NCBI GenBank assembly: GCA_964452495.1
Contig: CAYVMC010000005.1
Location: 31,993-95,992, forward strand
Source: CALUTH01 sp964452495
Lineage (GTDB): Bacteria; Cyanobacteriota; Vampirovibrionia; Gastranaerophilales; Gastranaerophilaceae
Reading direction: 5' to 3'
DNA length: 64,000 bases
How positions within the stretch are numbered: the first letter of the stretch is position 1; each line of letters begins with the position of its first letter. Made by a program: the position numbers and the translations under genes. Below are positions 25,595 to 33,882 of the stretch, one piece after another. The notes beneath the pieces were generated by a model that searched no databases, was not told the origin of the DNA, and saw nothing but the letters and a program-made list of their open reading frames with translations.

Positions 25595-26326
25595 CTATAT
25601 CATCAAACCGCCAGCAACTTCAATAGCCTGCCCTGTAACATAGTCTGTATCCAATGCTAAGAATTTGACAACTTTAGCTATATCTTCCGGTGTTCCTAAC
25701 CTTTTCATTGGAATAGCCTTTAAATACTCATCAATATTTGCAAGGTCATGAGTCATTGCTGTTTGAATAAATCCCGGACATACCGCATTAACTCTAATGT
25801 TTCTTGACCCGAATTCTTTTGCTAAAGTTTGAGTCAAACCAATCAAACCAGCTTTAGAAGCAGAATAATTTGCTTGACCGGCATTACCATGACGTCCCAC
25901 AATACTTGACATATTGATAATAGACCCTTGTCTTGCTTTCATCATATGCTTGATAACTGCATGTGTTACACAATACGCACTTGTAAGGTTAATCTTAATA
26001 ACCCTTTCCCACTGTTCCATGTCCATTCTTACAAACAAACCATCTTTTGTAATTCCGGCATTGTTTAAAAGAATATCTATTTTGCCGTGTTCAGCAATCA
26101 TCTTATCGACATTTTCCTGAACAGCTGCATCATTCGATACATCAAAGCTGTAAAAATAAGCATTTACACCACAAGCTTTAATTTCATCTAATGCAGGTTT
26201 TGCAGTTTCTGCATCACATATATCATTAATAATGATGTCGCAGCCCGCTTTTGCAAGTTCAACAGCACAAGCCAGACCAATACCACGTGATCCGCCCGTA
26301 ATTAACGCAATTTTTCTTTCTGTCAT
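25595..26326 (-). CDS. fabG: 3-oxoacyl-[acyl-carrier-protein] reductase
   Basis: 243-residue short-chain dehydrogenase reducing 3-oxoacyl-ACP with NADPH. The cofactor loop TGGSRGIG, NNAG, and the catalytic Ser/Tyr/Lys in NMSSIVGRHGNAGQANYSAS followed by KAG are present. It is the last gene of the fab/plsX operon on this strand. AGGAGAAG is upstream. Confidence 0.96.
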   Translation of the reverse strand: MTERKIALITGGSRGIGLACAVELAKAGCDIIINDICDAETAKPALDEIKACGVNAYFYSFDVSNDAAVQENVDKMIAEHGKIDILLNNAGITKDGLFVRMDMEQWERVIKINLTSAYCVTHAVIKHMMKARQGSIINMSSIVGRHGNAGQANYSASKAGLIGLTQTLAKEFGSRNIRVNAVCPGFIQTAMTHDLANIDEYLKAIPMKRLGTPEDIAKVVKFLALDTDYVTGQAIEVAGGLMI

Positions 26327-26376
26327 TGTTCTTCTCCTTATTTTTATAAGAAACCTCTGTTTCTTTTGCTTATTTT

Positions 26377-26628
26377 TTATATTTTGGTGTATTCTTTATT
26401 TTGAACCTTCAATATACCACTAAAAAATTTAGAGTTTTTTTTGCCGATATTTTTAAAGACTCTGTCACACCTCTCAGAAAAACTCTCTTTCCCAAAGTTA
26501 TCAATTGTTTTTTGAGCTTTATTCATATCAGCCATTCTTCCCTCGCGCAAATACACGTTCCGCGGAGTTAAATCAGGATGCTGATACTGCCGTGCTGCAT
26601 TATTAACCTTGGGAAAAATTTTAAGCAT
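26377..26628 (-). CDS. Small conserved-looking protein inside the fab operon, unknown
   Basis: 83 residues, basic, no recognised domain, signal peptide or membrane segment. The start is well supported: GGAG lies within the end of fabD and the ATG comes one base after the fabD stop. This spacing and the operon position argue that it is a real gene. The segment HPDLTPRNVYLREGRMADM might form an ordered motif. A role linked to fatty-acid synthesis is only suggested by location. Confidence 0.6.
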   Translation of the reverse strand: MLKIFPKVNNAARQYQHPDLTPRNVYLREGRMADMNKAQKTIDNFGKESFSERCDRVFKNIGKKNSKFFSGILKVQNKEYTKI

Positions 26629-26629
26629 A

Positions 26630-27577
26630 TTAAACTCCGCAAAATTCTGCTTTTAATGCTTCTATAGTTGCATCCATAGAGGTTTTATCAAAAATATTAA
26701 ATATTTTTACCTGCGGTGCAATTTTTTTCACCAATCCGGCAAGTACTTTTCCCGGACCTATTTCTATAAATATTTCAACACCATCCTGAACCATTTTTTC
26801 AATAGACTGTGTCCAATACACTGACGAATAAATCTGCTTAGGCATCTTTACTCCAAACTCCGCACCTGAAGTAGTAAATTCCGCATCAACATTTGTAACA
26901 ACAGGAACAGATGCATCACTAAGTGAAAAATCTTTTAAATATTCAGCAAATTCTTTCCCTGCAGGTTCCATAAATTTTGAATGGAATGCACCTGATACAG
27001 CAAGTGGAACAATCCTTTTTGCCCCTTTGGCTGTCAAAATTTCTCCAGCCTTAGTCACTGCAGCGCTGTCACCGGTTATAACAACCTGTGCCGGTGAATT
27101 ATAGTTTGCCACATCAACATAACCTACAGAAGACGCCTCCTTTAATGCTTCTTCTACAGCCCCATCAGGCGCACTCAATACAGCCGCCATTGAACCGCCT
27201 TCTGTTTTTCCCATCAGCTCTGCACGTTTTTGAATAAGCTTCATTGTTACTTCTAAATCCATAACGCCCGATGCATACATCGCGCAATACTCACCAAGAC
27301 TATGCCCTGCTGTATAAGACGGCTTAATATCAAACTGCGATTTGAAACTTTCAAGTGCAGCAATTGAAGTTGCAACTATTGCAGGTTGTGTATTAAATGT
27401 CTGTTTCAAGTCTTCTTCAGGACCTGCAAAACATACTGATGAAATACTTCTTCCCAAAATTTTATCAGCAGCATTGAACACATCTTTTGCTGCATCATAA
27501 TTATCATACAAATCTTTTCCCATACCAACTGATTGTGCTCCCTGCCCTGGAAACATAAAAGCTATTTTTTTTCCCAT
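26630..27577 (-). CDS. fabD: Malonyl-CoA:ACP transacylase
   Basis: 315-residue acyltransferase loading malonate on ACP. The active-site Ser is in TAGHSLGEY near residue 92, the His in VSGAFHSKFM near 200, and the N-terminal FPGQGAQ is intact. It lies between two small unknown genes in the fab operon. Confidence 0.96.
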   Translation of the reverse strand: MGKKIAFMFPGQGAQSVGMGKDLYDNYDAAKDVFNAADKILGRSISSVCFAGPEEDLKQTFNTQPAIVATSIAALESFKSQFDIKPSYTAGHSLGEYCAMYASGVMDLEVTMKLIQKRAELMGKTEGGSMAAVLSAPDGAVEEALKEASSVGYVDVANYNSPAQVVITGDSAAVTKAGEILTAKGAKRIVPLAVSGAFHSKFMEPAGKEFAEYLKDFSLSDASVPVVTNVDAEFTTSGAEFGVKMPKQIYSSVYWTQSIEKMVQDGVEIFIEIGPGKVLAGLVKKIAPQVKIFNIFDKTSMDATIEALKAEFCGV

Positions 27578-27665
27578 GCTATACTCCTTTTCTGGCGTCA
27601 GGCAGGTAAGCCCAACTTAATCACACTGTTTTCTTATTTGCCGGATATAAATCCAACATTATTCC

Positions 27666-27998
27666 TTACTGTTCTGTATTTTTTAAACTATCACGAACTG
27701 CCTGCAAACCTTTTGCATAGTTAGTTTTTGCAATACTATCAGCCATTAGAGAATCACGAACCTGTACTTTTGCCTTAGACCACTCCCATATAGCAGCATT
27801 ATCCTTAACCATTTTTTCGTATTTAGCACGATTATTTTGCTTAACAAATGCTTTATTCTCCTCTGTCTGCTTTATTGCATGCATCCCGCCAGTCGCAAGT
27901 GCAACAAATCCAAGAGCTACTACACCATCTTTTACTTTGCCAAATACTTTTGAAGGCATTCCATATTTTTCTGTATTTTTTATTCCACCTATTTTCAT
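27666..27998 (-). CDS. Small protein with one hydrophobic segment, unknown
   Basis: 110 residues between fabD and fabH, starting seven bases after the fabH stop. One hydrophobic stretch (GVVALGFVALATGGMHA, residues 25-41) is followed by a charged helical region with repeated 'VRDSL' elements (residues 81-85 and 101-105). It could be a small membrane-anchored coiled coil. No family recognised. Confidence 0.6.
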   Translation of the reverse strand: MKIGGIKNTEKYGMPSKVFGKVKDGVVALGFVALATGGMHAIKQTEENKAFVKQNNRAKYEKMVKDNAAIWEWSKAKVQVRDSLMADSIAKTNYAKGLQAVRDSLKNTEQ

Positions 27999-28005
27999 TT
28001 ACTGT

Positions 28006-29016
28006 TTAACAAATACCTTCTCTAAGTCTTACAATTGCAGCACCCCAGGTCATACCAGCACCAAAACCGCATAAAATTGCTGTTGTACCAAGTTTAATCT
28101 TACCATTTTCAACCCCTTCAGCAAGTGCAATAGGAATAGATGCAGCCGACGTATTACCATAATACCGTATGTTGGAAATAACTTTACTATCATCATACCC
28201 GAGACGGCTTTGCATTGCTTCAATAATTCTTTGATTAGCCTGATGCGGTATAAGATAATCAACATCTTCAGCTTTCATATTTGCTTCATCAAGGCATTTT
28301 TCAATATATTTAGGTAAAATGGTTACAACAAATTTATAAACTTCTTTACCATTCATTTTAATATGACAGTCCTTCTGTTCTGCAGGCTCAACCAATGGAC
28401 AGGTTTGTCCGGGCATATCCATGTGAATATACTCACCAATAGAACCATCAGCTCTAATATCAAGCGATAAAACATCATCAATACCATCTTCTGCTTGTGT
28501 TACAACCATAGCACCTGCACCATCACCAAAAAGTATTGAAGTTGAACGATCAGTCCAGTCAACAAGCTTTGAATTATTATCAGTTGCTACAATAAGAATA
28601 TTTTTATACAGCCCTGAACCTATTAATCCCCTTGCAATCTGTAAACCATAAATAAGACCTGTACAAGCAGCTGTAATATCAAATGCTGGTACATAATTTG
28701 GAATACCGAGTTTTGATTGAATATGGCAGGCAATTGCAGGATATAACTGCGGAGGTGCAGAAGAAGCCGCAAGTACTAAATCAATATCTTCTACCTTAAC
28801 TCCGGATTTAGCAATAGCATTTCTGGCAGCTTCAAACCCCAAATCGATTGCTGTTTCATTACCAGAAACAACTCTTCTTTCTTTAATACCTGTTCTTGTA
28901 TATATCCACTCGTCAGATGTTTCATACAACTGCGTTAAATCATCATTAGTAACAACCGCCTCCGGTAGTCCGTAACCAACACCTGCTATTCTTAACGGAA
29001 TTCTGTTCTCTACCAT
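28006..29016 (-). CDS. fabH: 3-oxoacyl-[acyl-carrier-protein] synthase III
   Basis: 336-residue enzyme starting fatty-acid synthesis from acetyl-CoA and malonyl-ACP. The triad is visible: Cys in TAACTGLIYGL, His in IPHQANQRI, Asn in YYGNTSAASIP. It follows plsX closely, the classic order. Confidence 0.97.
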   Translation of the reverse strand: MVENRIPLRIAGVGYGLPEAVVTNDDLTQLYETSDEWIYTRTGIKERRVVSGNETAIDLGFEAARNAIAKSGVKVEDIDLVLAASSAPPQLYPAIACHIQSKLGIPNYVPAFDITAACTGLIYGLQIARGLIGSGLYKNILIVATDNNSKLVDWTDRSTSILFGDGAGAMVVTQAEDGIDDVLSLDIRADGSIGEYIHMDMPGQTCPLVEPAEQKDCHIKMNGKEVYKFVVTILPKYIEKCLDEANMKAEDVDYLIPHQANQRIIEAMQSRLGYDDSKVISNIRYYGNTSAASIPIALAEGVENGKIKLGTTAILCGFGAGMTWGAAIVRLREGIC

Positions 29017-29037
29017 CTCTACTCCTCTGATACCCGA

Positions 29038-30090
29038 TTACACAACTGACTCTACAATCTGCCTGTTAACACCGTTAACAACAGCTTCTTTAGCAACTCT
29101 TACCGCATTTTTAATAGCGTAAGCTTTACTTCTGCCATGAGATATTACCGTTATACCTTTAATACCCAGTAAAAGTGCTCCGCCAAATTCTTCATAATTA
29201 ATTTTTGTGTAAATTCTTTTCATAAACGGTTTTGCAAGAAAACCTATTATCATACCCAAAAAATCTGATTTGAATTGTTCTTTAAGCATTCTAAATAACA
29301 TAGAAGAGGTACCTTCTGTGATTTTTAACGCGACATTTCCTACAAAACCATCACACACAACAACATCACACAGATTTAGGAAAATTTCCCGCCCTTCAAT
29401 ATTGCCAACAAAATTAAATTTATCCTGTTCTTCTTCCAGAAGTTTATACGTGTGCTGTGCAAGTTCATTCCCCTTGCCTGCTTCTTCACCGATATTAAGA
29501 ACACCTACACGAGGATTTTCAATCCCCAAAACATTTTTAGAGAAAGTCTGTCCCATAATAGCAAACTGTCTTAACATCTCCGGCGTACAATTACTGTTTG
29601 CACCTCCGTCAATAACCACAATTGGCTTCTTCATTGTAGGAAGAGTAACAGCAATCGCAGGACGGTCAATCCCGTGAATTCTGCCTAACCCGAATAAACT
29701 TGCAGCCATTGCCGCACCTGTAGAACCTGCGGCAACAAGAGCATCAGAACTTCCTGTTGCCATTGAGTTTACAGCTAATACTATTGAGGATTTTTTCTTT
29801 TTACGAATAGCCTGCCCGGGAGCTTCACCCATTTCTATAACCTCAGATGCATGGGTTATTTTTATGTCCAGAGATTTTACATCAACACGTACTCTACGCT
29901 TTCTGCCAGGTCTGCCGCATTCGGATAAAAATCCTTCCTTAGCAATTTGTTCAAGAACCTGCTCAATCCTGTCTTGATTTCCTACAAGTTCTAATTCTAC
30001 ACCGTAATCCTGAGCCGCCCATACAGCTCCTGCTATTACTTCATACGGTGCGTAGTCCCCACCCATTGCGTCAATAGCTATTCTTGTCAT
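29038..30090 (-). CDS. plsX: Phosphate acyltransferase
   Basis: 350 residues. It makes acyl-phosphate from acyl-ACP for the PlsY step of phospholipid synthesis. The N-terminal IAIDAMGGDYAP and the central VIDGGANSNCTPEML and DGFVGNVALK motifs identify the family. It sits between rpmF and fabH as in many bacteria. Confidence 0.96.
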   Translation of the reverse strand: MTRIAIDAMGGDYAPYEVIAGAVWAAQDYGVELELVGNQDRIEQVLEQIAKEGFLSECGRPGRKRRVRVDVKSLDIKITHASEVIEMGEAPGQAIRKKKKSSIVLAVNSMATGSSDALVAAGSTGAAMAASLFGLGRIHGIDRPAIAVTLPTMKKPIVVIDGGANSNCTPEMLRQFAIMGQTFSKNVLGIENPRVGVLNIGEEAGKGNELAQHTYKLLEEEQDKFNFVGNIEGREIFLNLCDVVVCDGFVGNVALKITEGTSSMLFRMLKEQFKSDFLGMIIGFLAKPFMKRIYTKINYEEFGGALLLGIKGITVISHGRSKAYAIKNAVRVAKEAVVNGVNRQIVESVV

Positions 30091-30116
30091 CTTTTCCTCT
30101 TATTTATGTAAAGTAA

Positions 30117-30518
30117 CTATTCTTCAGTCTTTTCTTCAGTTTCAGCCTTTACTTCATCAACTGCTTTTTCTTCAGATTCCTCTGCTTTGGTTTCTTCAAC
30201 AGCTTCAGCCTTAACTTCTTCGGAAGTTTCAGTTTTCACTTCTTCAACCTTTGTTTCTTCAACTTTTGGTTCAGTTTTAGCTTTAGACTTATTTGATTTT
30301 TTAGTGGATTTTACTTCTTCCGTACCACTTTCAACATAACCCGGAGCCTTGATGCTTACCACTTTCCCCTTGTATTGCCCGCAAGACATACAAACAGTAT
30401 GTGCTAAAACTGTTGCGCCGCAATTAGGACACTTAGCTGTTTCCGGCTTTGTTGCCTTCCAGTTTGATCTTCTTTTTCCTTGAGCACTATGCCCGGTTCT
30501 TTTCTTTGGTACTGCCAT
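30117..30518 (-). CDS. rpmF: Ribosomal protein L32 with a long acidic tail
   Basis: The first 60 residues are a normal bL32 (MAVPKKRTGHSAQGKRR; zinc pairs CPNC and CMSC). A tail of about 70 residues follows, rich in Glu, Lys, Val, Thr and Ala in imperfect repeats such as EEVKTE and EEVKAE, giving 133 residues in total against the usual 55-65. The tail is low-complexity and probably disordered. It is in frame without any sign of frameshift. The yceD-rpmF-plsX order is standard. Confidence 0.92.
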   Translation of the reverse strand: MAVPKKRTGHSAQGKRRSNWKATKPETAKCPNCGATVLAHTVCMSCGQYKGKVVSIKAPGYVESGTEEVKSTKKSNKSKAKTEPKVEETKVEEVKTETSEEVKAEAVEETKAEESEEKAVDEVKAETEEKTEE

Positions 30519-30565
30519 TTTTCTATACCTTTCTTTTTGCTTTTTCTACTTCGACTAGTTGTATT

Positions 30566-31039
30566 TTATTCTACATTTTTAAATATATCGAGTCTTTCGT
30601 CTGTCATCTGATATTCTTCATCTGTTATAAAAAGACCTTCACTACAATTTATACCACAAACTTTTTTATTTGGTAAAGATAATATTACAGATTGATACAA
30701 TAAGTCATAAACATCAATTTCATCCGCACCATTTAAGTCCGTTATAAACTGTCCGTTTTTAAGTTCTACCTCGTTGCCATACTCGCCGTAGAGCGTTGTT
30801 CTGGCATAAGTTTCGTCAATATCAAAATCTAATTTCTGTACAAATGGTTCAAGGCAGATATCACATTCAAGATTAATTTCACCATTTACGTGACCGACTA
30901 CCTCAATAAACTCGCCTAAAGATTTGAAGGTTAAGGAACTATCCACTTTGGCAGATAATTCCTCAATCTCAAAATTATAATGCTTTGTAAGGACTTTATT
31001 GTCTTCTTTTTCAATGTCCTTAATTTTTACACTATACAT
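30566..31039 (-). CDS. yceD: YceD/DUF177 family protein
   Basis: 157 residues. This family is linked to 23S rRNA accumulation and almost always precedes rpmF, as here. The CDICLEPFV motif near residues 78-86, a later Cys pair (CGINC near 136-140) and the acidic central region fit the family. It overlaps the upstream small gene by eight bases. Confidence 0.88.
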   Translation of the reverse strand: MYSVKIKDIEKEDNKVLTKHYNFEIEELSAKVDSSLTFKSLGEFIEVVGHVNGEINLECDICLEPFVQKLDFDIDETYARTTLYGEYGNEVELKNGQFITDLNGADEIDVYDLLYQSVILSLPNKKVCGINCSEGLFITDEEYQMTDERLDIFKNVE

Positions 31040-31295
31040 AAGGTTCCTCTTGAAGTATCAAGCCTGCAATTTGTGTTGATACAAAACATAGCTTTCTAAC
31101 AGGTCCTATAGGTTCTTTTTCTACGAGAACCGGATTTGGTGACTTCATTAATTGTTTCAGTTCAGCATATACAGCCTGAGGATTTTCAAAATACAAAACC
31201 ACGGGCGTAGCAGACCCTTTTAAAAAGAGTACCAGAGCTGTTCTTGTTTGCTGCGGTGGCTGTGGCTGTTGTGGCGGGGGATATTGCTGTGCCAT
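31032..31295 (-). CDS. Small Pro/Gln-rich N-terminus protein, unknown
   Basis: 87 residues: a Pro/Gln-rich head (YPPPQQPQPPQQ) followed by a compact domain TALVLFLKGSATPVVLYFEN that could be an alpha/beta fold. It lies between tpiA and yceD with an eight-base overlap to yceD and a good AAGGAGG ahead, so it is very likely translated. No family recognised. Confidence 0.65.
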   Translation of the reverse strand: MAQQYPPPQQPQPPQQTRTALVLFLKGSATPVVLYFENPQAVYAELKQLMKSPNPVLVEKEPIGPVRKLCFVSTQIAGLILQEEPYV

Positions 31296-31314
31296 ATGAA
31301 CCTCCTTATAATCC

Positions 31315-32109
31315 TTATACAGATACTTTCATTGTGTTTGCAATGATTTCGTTAAAACTTTCGGCTGTAAGACTTGCACCGCCTACTAATGCACCGTCTA
31401 TATCAGATTTTGACATCTGCTCTTCAATAGTAGATGGTTTAACAGAACCGCCGTAAAGAATTCTAATAGAATCTGCTGCTTGTGCGCCTGCAGTTTCTCT
31501 AACAACGCTTCTAATCATTGAGATTACTCTGTTTGCTTCATCAGCATCACATGTTTTTCCTGTGCCGATTGCCCAGATTGGTTCATAAGCGATAACTGAT
31601 TTTGCGACATCTTCAGATGAAATACCGTCTAATGCTGCTTTTATTTGGGATGAAATGTGGCTGTCAGTAATCCCGGCTTCTCTTTGTTCAAGAGTTTCAC
31701 CACAGCAAATAATTGGTACTAAACCGCCTGCAAGAATTGCTTTTGCTTTTAGGTTAATCATTTCATCCGTTTCGGAAAAATATTGTCTTCTTTCAGAGTG
31801 ACCGATTATAACATAATCACATCCTGCATCCTTAAGCATTTCTACAGAAACTTCACCGGTATAAGCCCCTGATGATTTCCAATGACAGTTTTGAGCCGCA
31901 ATTGCAATTTTATCACAACCAGCTTCACAGCTGCTTTTTTCATTTGCAACAACTGATAGTGATGTAAACGTAGGTGCTATAACAATACCCGGCAGTTGGG
32001 ATTCAGAAAAACCTTTAGCAAAGTTCTTTATACCATCAAAAAGCGTTTTAGCTTCTGATTGTAAGAGGTTCATTTTCCAGTTTCCTGCAATAATCGGTTT
32101 TCTTGACAT
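31315..32109 (-). CDS. tpiA: Triosephosphate isomerase
   Basis: 264-residue glycolytic enzyme. The substrate-binding GNWKMN, catalytic His in IIGHSERRQ, catalytic Glu in YEPIWAIGTG and the phosphate loop LYGGSV are intact. I place the start at ATG 32109, preceded by AAGGAG. An in-frame ATG 21 codons upstream would add a tail foreign to the family. It is the first gene of the long minus-strand operon leading into the fab genes. Confidence 0.96.
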   Translation of the reverse strand: MSRKPIIAGNWKMNLLQSEAKTLFDGIKNFAKGFSESQLPGIVIAPTFTSLSVVANEKSSCEAGCDKIAIAAQNCHWKSSGAYTGEVSVEMLKDAGCDYVIIGHSERRQYFSETDEMINLKAKAILAGGLVPIICCGETLEQREAGITDSHISSQIKAALDGISSEDVAKSVIAYEPIWAIGTGKTCDADEANRVISMIRSVVRETAGAQAADSIRILYGGSVKPSTIEEQMSKSDIDGALVGGASLTAESFNEIIANTMKVSV

Positions 32110-32334
32110 AATATTCTCCTTAAAAAATTTTGTATACGAATAGATTTTAAACCAAAAAAAATGTACAATCAAGCATGCCAGACTTTAAGTATAATCTACA
32201 ATTTCTGGTAAAACATTATGGTTCACAAACCAACATTATCATTTTGTATGTAACATTTTGTTTACAAAAAAATAATATCAGGCAATTTTTCAAATTTATA
32301 CACTTTAACATAAAAAAATATATTAAGGTTAGTC

Positions 32335-32886
32335 ATGCAAATTAACAGCAATCACAATTCAAAAACATCTTTTAAGTGTATAAAAATTGTCAAATGTTCT
32401 AACGAAGAATATGCAAAAATTATTAAGCAGTTCGGAAAAGAATTAACTGACAGCGGGTATATATTTTTCAAAAACCGTTCAACCGGCGACTGTGCAACTT
32501 TTAATACACTTAACACAATTGCTGAACGTATAAGCATGACAGAAGATTGGCTTATTGCAAATTGCAAACAGCATAACATTAATTTGCCTGACATAAATAC
32601 CAGTCCAATGTATGTTTTTTCAGAAAAAGATATTTTCAATTTATTAAAGTTCCGAATCAAAGATATCTTTAGTGAAATAAAAAATGCATTTTGCATTCTT
32701 TCTACTACTCGTGAATATCCAGAACATTTACAGGCAATAAAAATGCTCAACAATCATGCAGAAAAATCTCTACCTAAATTCCAAAAGTTTTTACATAAAA
32801 ATAATGCTCAAGAATTAAGCTATGAAGATTATTTAAAAGAATTAACACAAAAATATTTACACAAGACGGTACAACATGAACATTAA
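32335..32886 (+). CDS. Small protein of unknown family, paralogue of 33293-33823
   Basis: 183 residues, no recognised domain. It shares its plan with the gene two positions downstream: N-terminal SFKCIKIVKCSNEEY (SFKAIKMVKCNTKEY in the other), FKNRSTGDC (FKNRSITDC), NCKQHNINLPDI (NCKLNNINLPDI), PEHLQAIK (PEHLRTIK) and FLHKNNAQEL (FLKKNNAQEL). The invariant Cys and Asn/Arg positions suggest a folded domain. The first 11 residues are Asn/Ser-rich. AAGG lies upstream, and the three-gene set is likely one transcript. Confidence 0.65.
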   Translation: MQINSNHNSKTSFKCIKIVKCSNEEYAKIIKQFGKELTDSGYIFFKNRSTGDCATFNTLNTIAERISMTEDWLIANCKQHNINLPDINTSPMYVFSEKDIFNLLKFRIKDIFSEIKNAFCILSTTREYPEHLQAIKMLNNHAEKSLPKFQKFLHKNNAQELSYEDYLKELTQKYLHKTVQHEH

Positions 32887-33280
32887 AAACAATACAACAA
32901 ATACATCCCCAGCCTTTCAAGCACGTTTCTTTTATAGTGATGCGCTCAAAAGTGTTGTGGATTATGCAATTACTACTAACCACTTTGAAAAATTAAACAA
33001 AGCGAGAAAAAATATCTCTGCCTCACATTTTAATATAAGACTTTTACTTGATATTGGAGAAAGTACTACCGGTAAACCATGTGTTAATATTACACGTTTT
33101 GTACAAAAAGAAAATATCTCATTCCCACAAAACAGCAATGACTATAATATAGTAAAGCAAATAACTTTTAAATCAAGCAAAAAAATGAATCCCCTAAAGT
33201 TTGCCCTGCAAACTATAATAAAATTGGGAAATAATGCTCCTAAGAACAAAATGTTTCAAGCAACAATAATAGACAAATAA
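32876..33280 (+). CDS. Small protein of unknown family with N-terminal AFQA motif
   Basis: 134 residues, starting inside the last codons of the preceding gene, which points to translational coupling. The head is Asn/Thr-rich (NNTTNTSPAFQARFFYSD), followed by a helical region and basic strands. It is not obviously homologous to its two neighbours except for the N-terminal [S/A]F-x-[A/C] pattern. No signal peptide or membrane segment. Confidence 0.6.
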   Translation: MNIKNNTTNTSPAFQARFFYSDALKSVVDYAITTNHFEKLNKARKNISASHFNIRLLLDIGESTTGKPCVNITRFVQKENISFPQNSNDYNIVKQITFKSSKKMNPLKFALQTIIKLGNNAPKNKMFQATIIDK

Positions 33281-33292
33281 GGAGTATATAAT

Positions 33293-33823
33293 ATGAATCT
33301 CAAAACAAATATTCAACAACAACAATCATTCAAAGCTATTAAAATGGTTAAGTGTAATACTAAAGAATATAACAAAATTATGCAAACTTATGGCAAATTT
33401 TTTAATGAAAAACCGTATATTGTATTCAAAAATCGCTCCATAACCGATTGCACAACCGATATGTTAATTAAGAAAACAGCTTCGAAACTAAATAAATCAG
33501 TAGACTGGATGCGGATGAACTGTAAGTTAAATAATATTAATCTTCCGGATATAGAAACTGCACCGTTCTTTGAAATAAGCGGAAAAGACGTTTCTAAAAC
33601 CAAATTATATATGATTATGGGTTTGATAAGAAACATAAAGACTATAATAAAAAAATCATCAAATTTATCAGTACCTGAACATTTAAGAACGATTAAAATT
33701 GCAAACGATTATGCAGATTATGCGCTCCCGAGCTTTTTAAAGTTTCTAAAGAAAAACAACGCTCAAGAGTTAACTTGTGACAAGTATATGGAGGAACTTG
33801 CACAAAGGTTCAAAGGTAAATAA
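33293..33823 (+). CDS. Small protein of unknown family, paralogue of 32335-32886
   Basis: 176 residues. It matches the gene at 32335 along its whole length by eye, with conserved SFKAIKMVKC, FKNRSITDC, NINLPDI, PEHLRTIK and KKNNAQEL blocks, and a variable middle that is rich in Ile and Lys. A good GGAG precedes the ATG. It is followed by a strong terminator shared with the converging gene at 33883. Confidence 0.65.
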   Translation: MNLKTNIQQQQSFKAIKMVKCNTKEYNKIMQTYGKFFNEKPYIVFKNRSITDCTTDMLIKKTASKLNKSVDWMRMNCKLNNINLPDIETAPFFEISGKDVSKTKLYMIMGLIRNIKTIIKKSSNLSVPEHLRTIKIANDYADYALPSFLKFLKKNNAQELTCDKYMEELAQRFKGK

Positions 33824-33836
33824 ACATGAACAAAAA

Positions 33837-33873
33837 AAACAAGGCGGGATGGTATAACCATCCCGCCTTGTTT
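33837..33873. terminator. Bidirectional terminator (16-bp perfect stem)
   Basis: 33837-33852 pairs perfectly with 33858-33873 around loop TATAA. A and T runs flank it on the two sides. It serves the short-protein genes and the converging M49-like gene. Confidence 0.9.
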
Positions 33874-33882
33874 TCTAAACAA

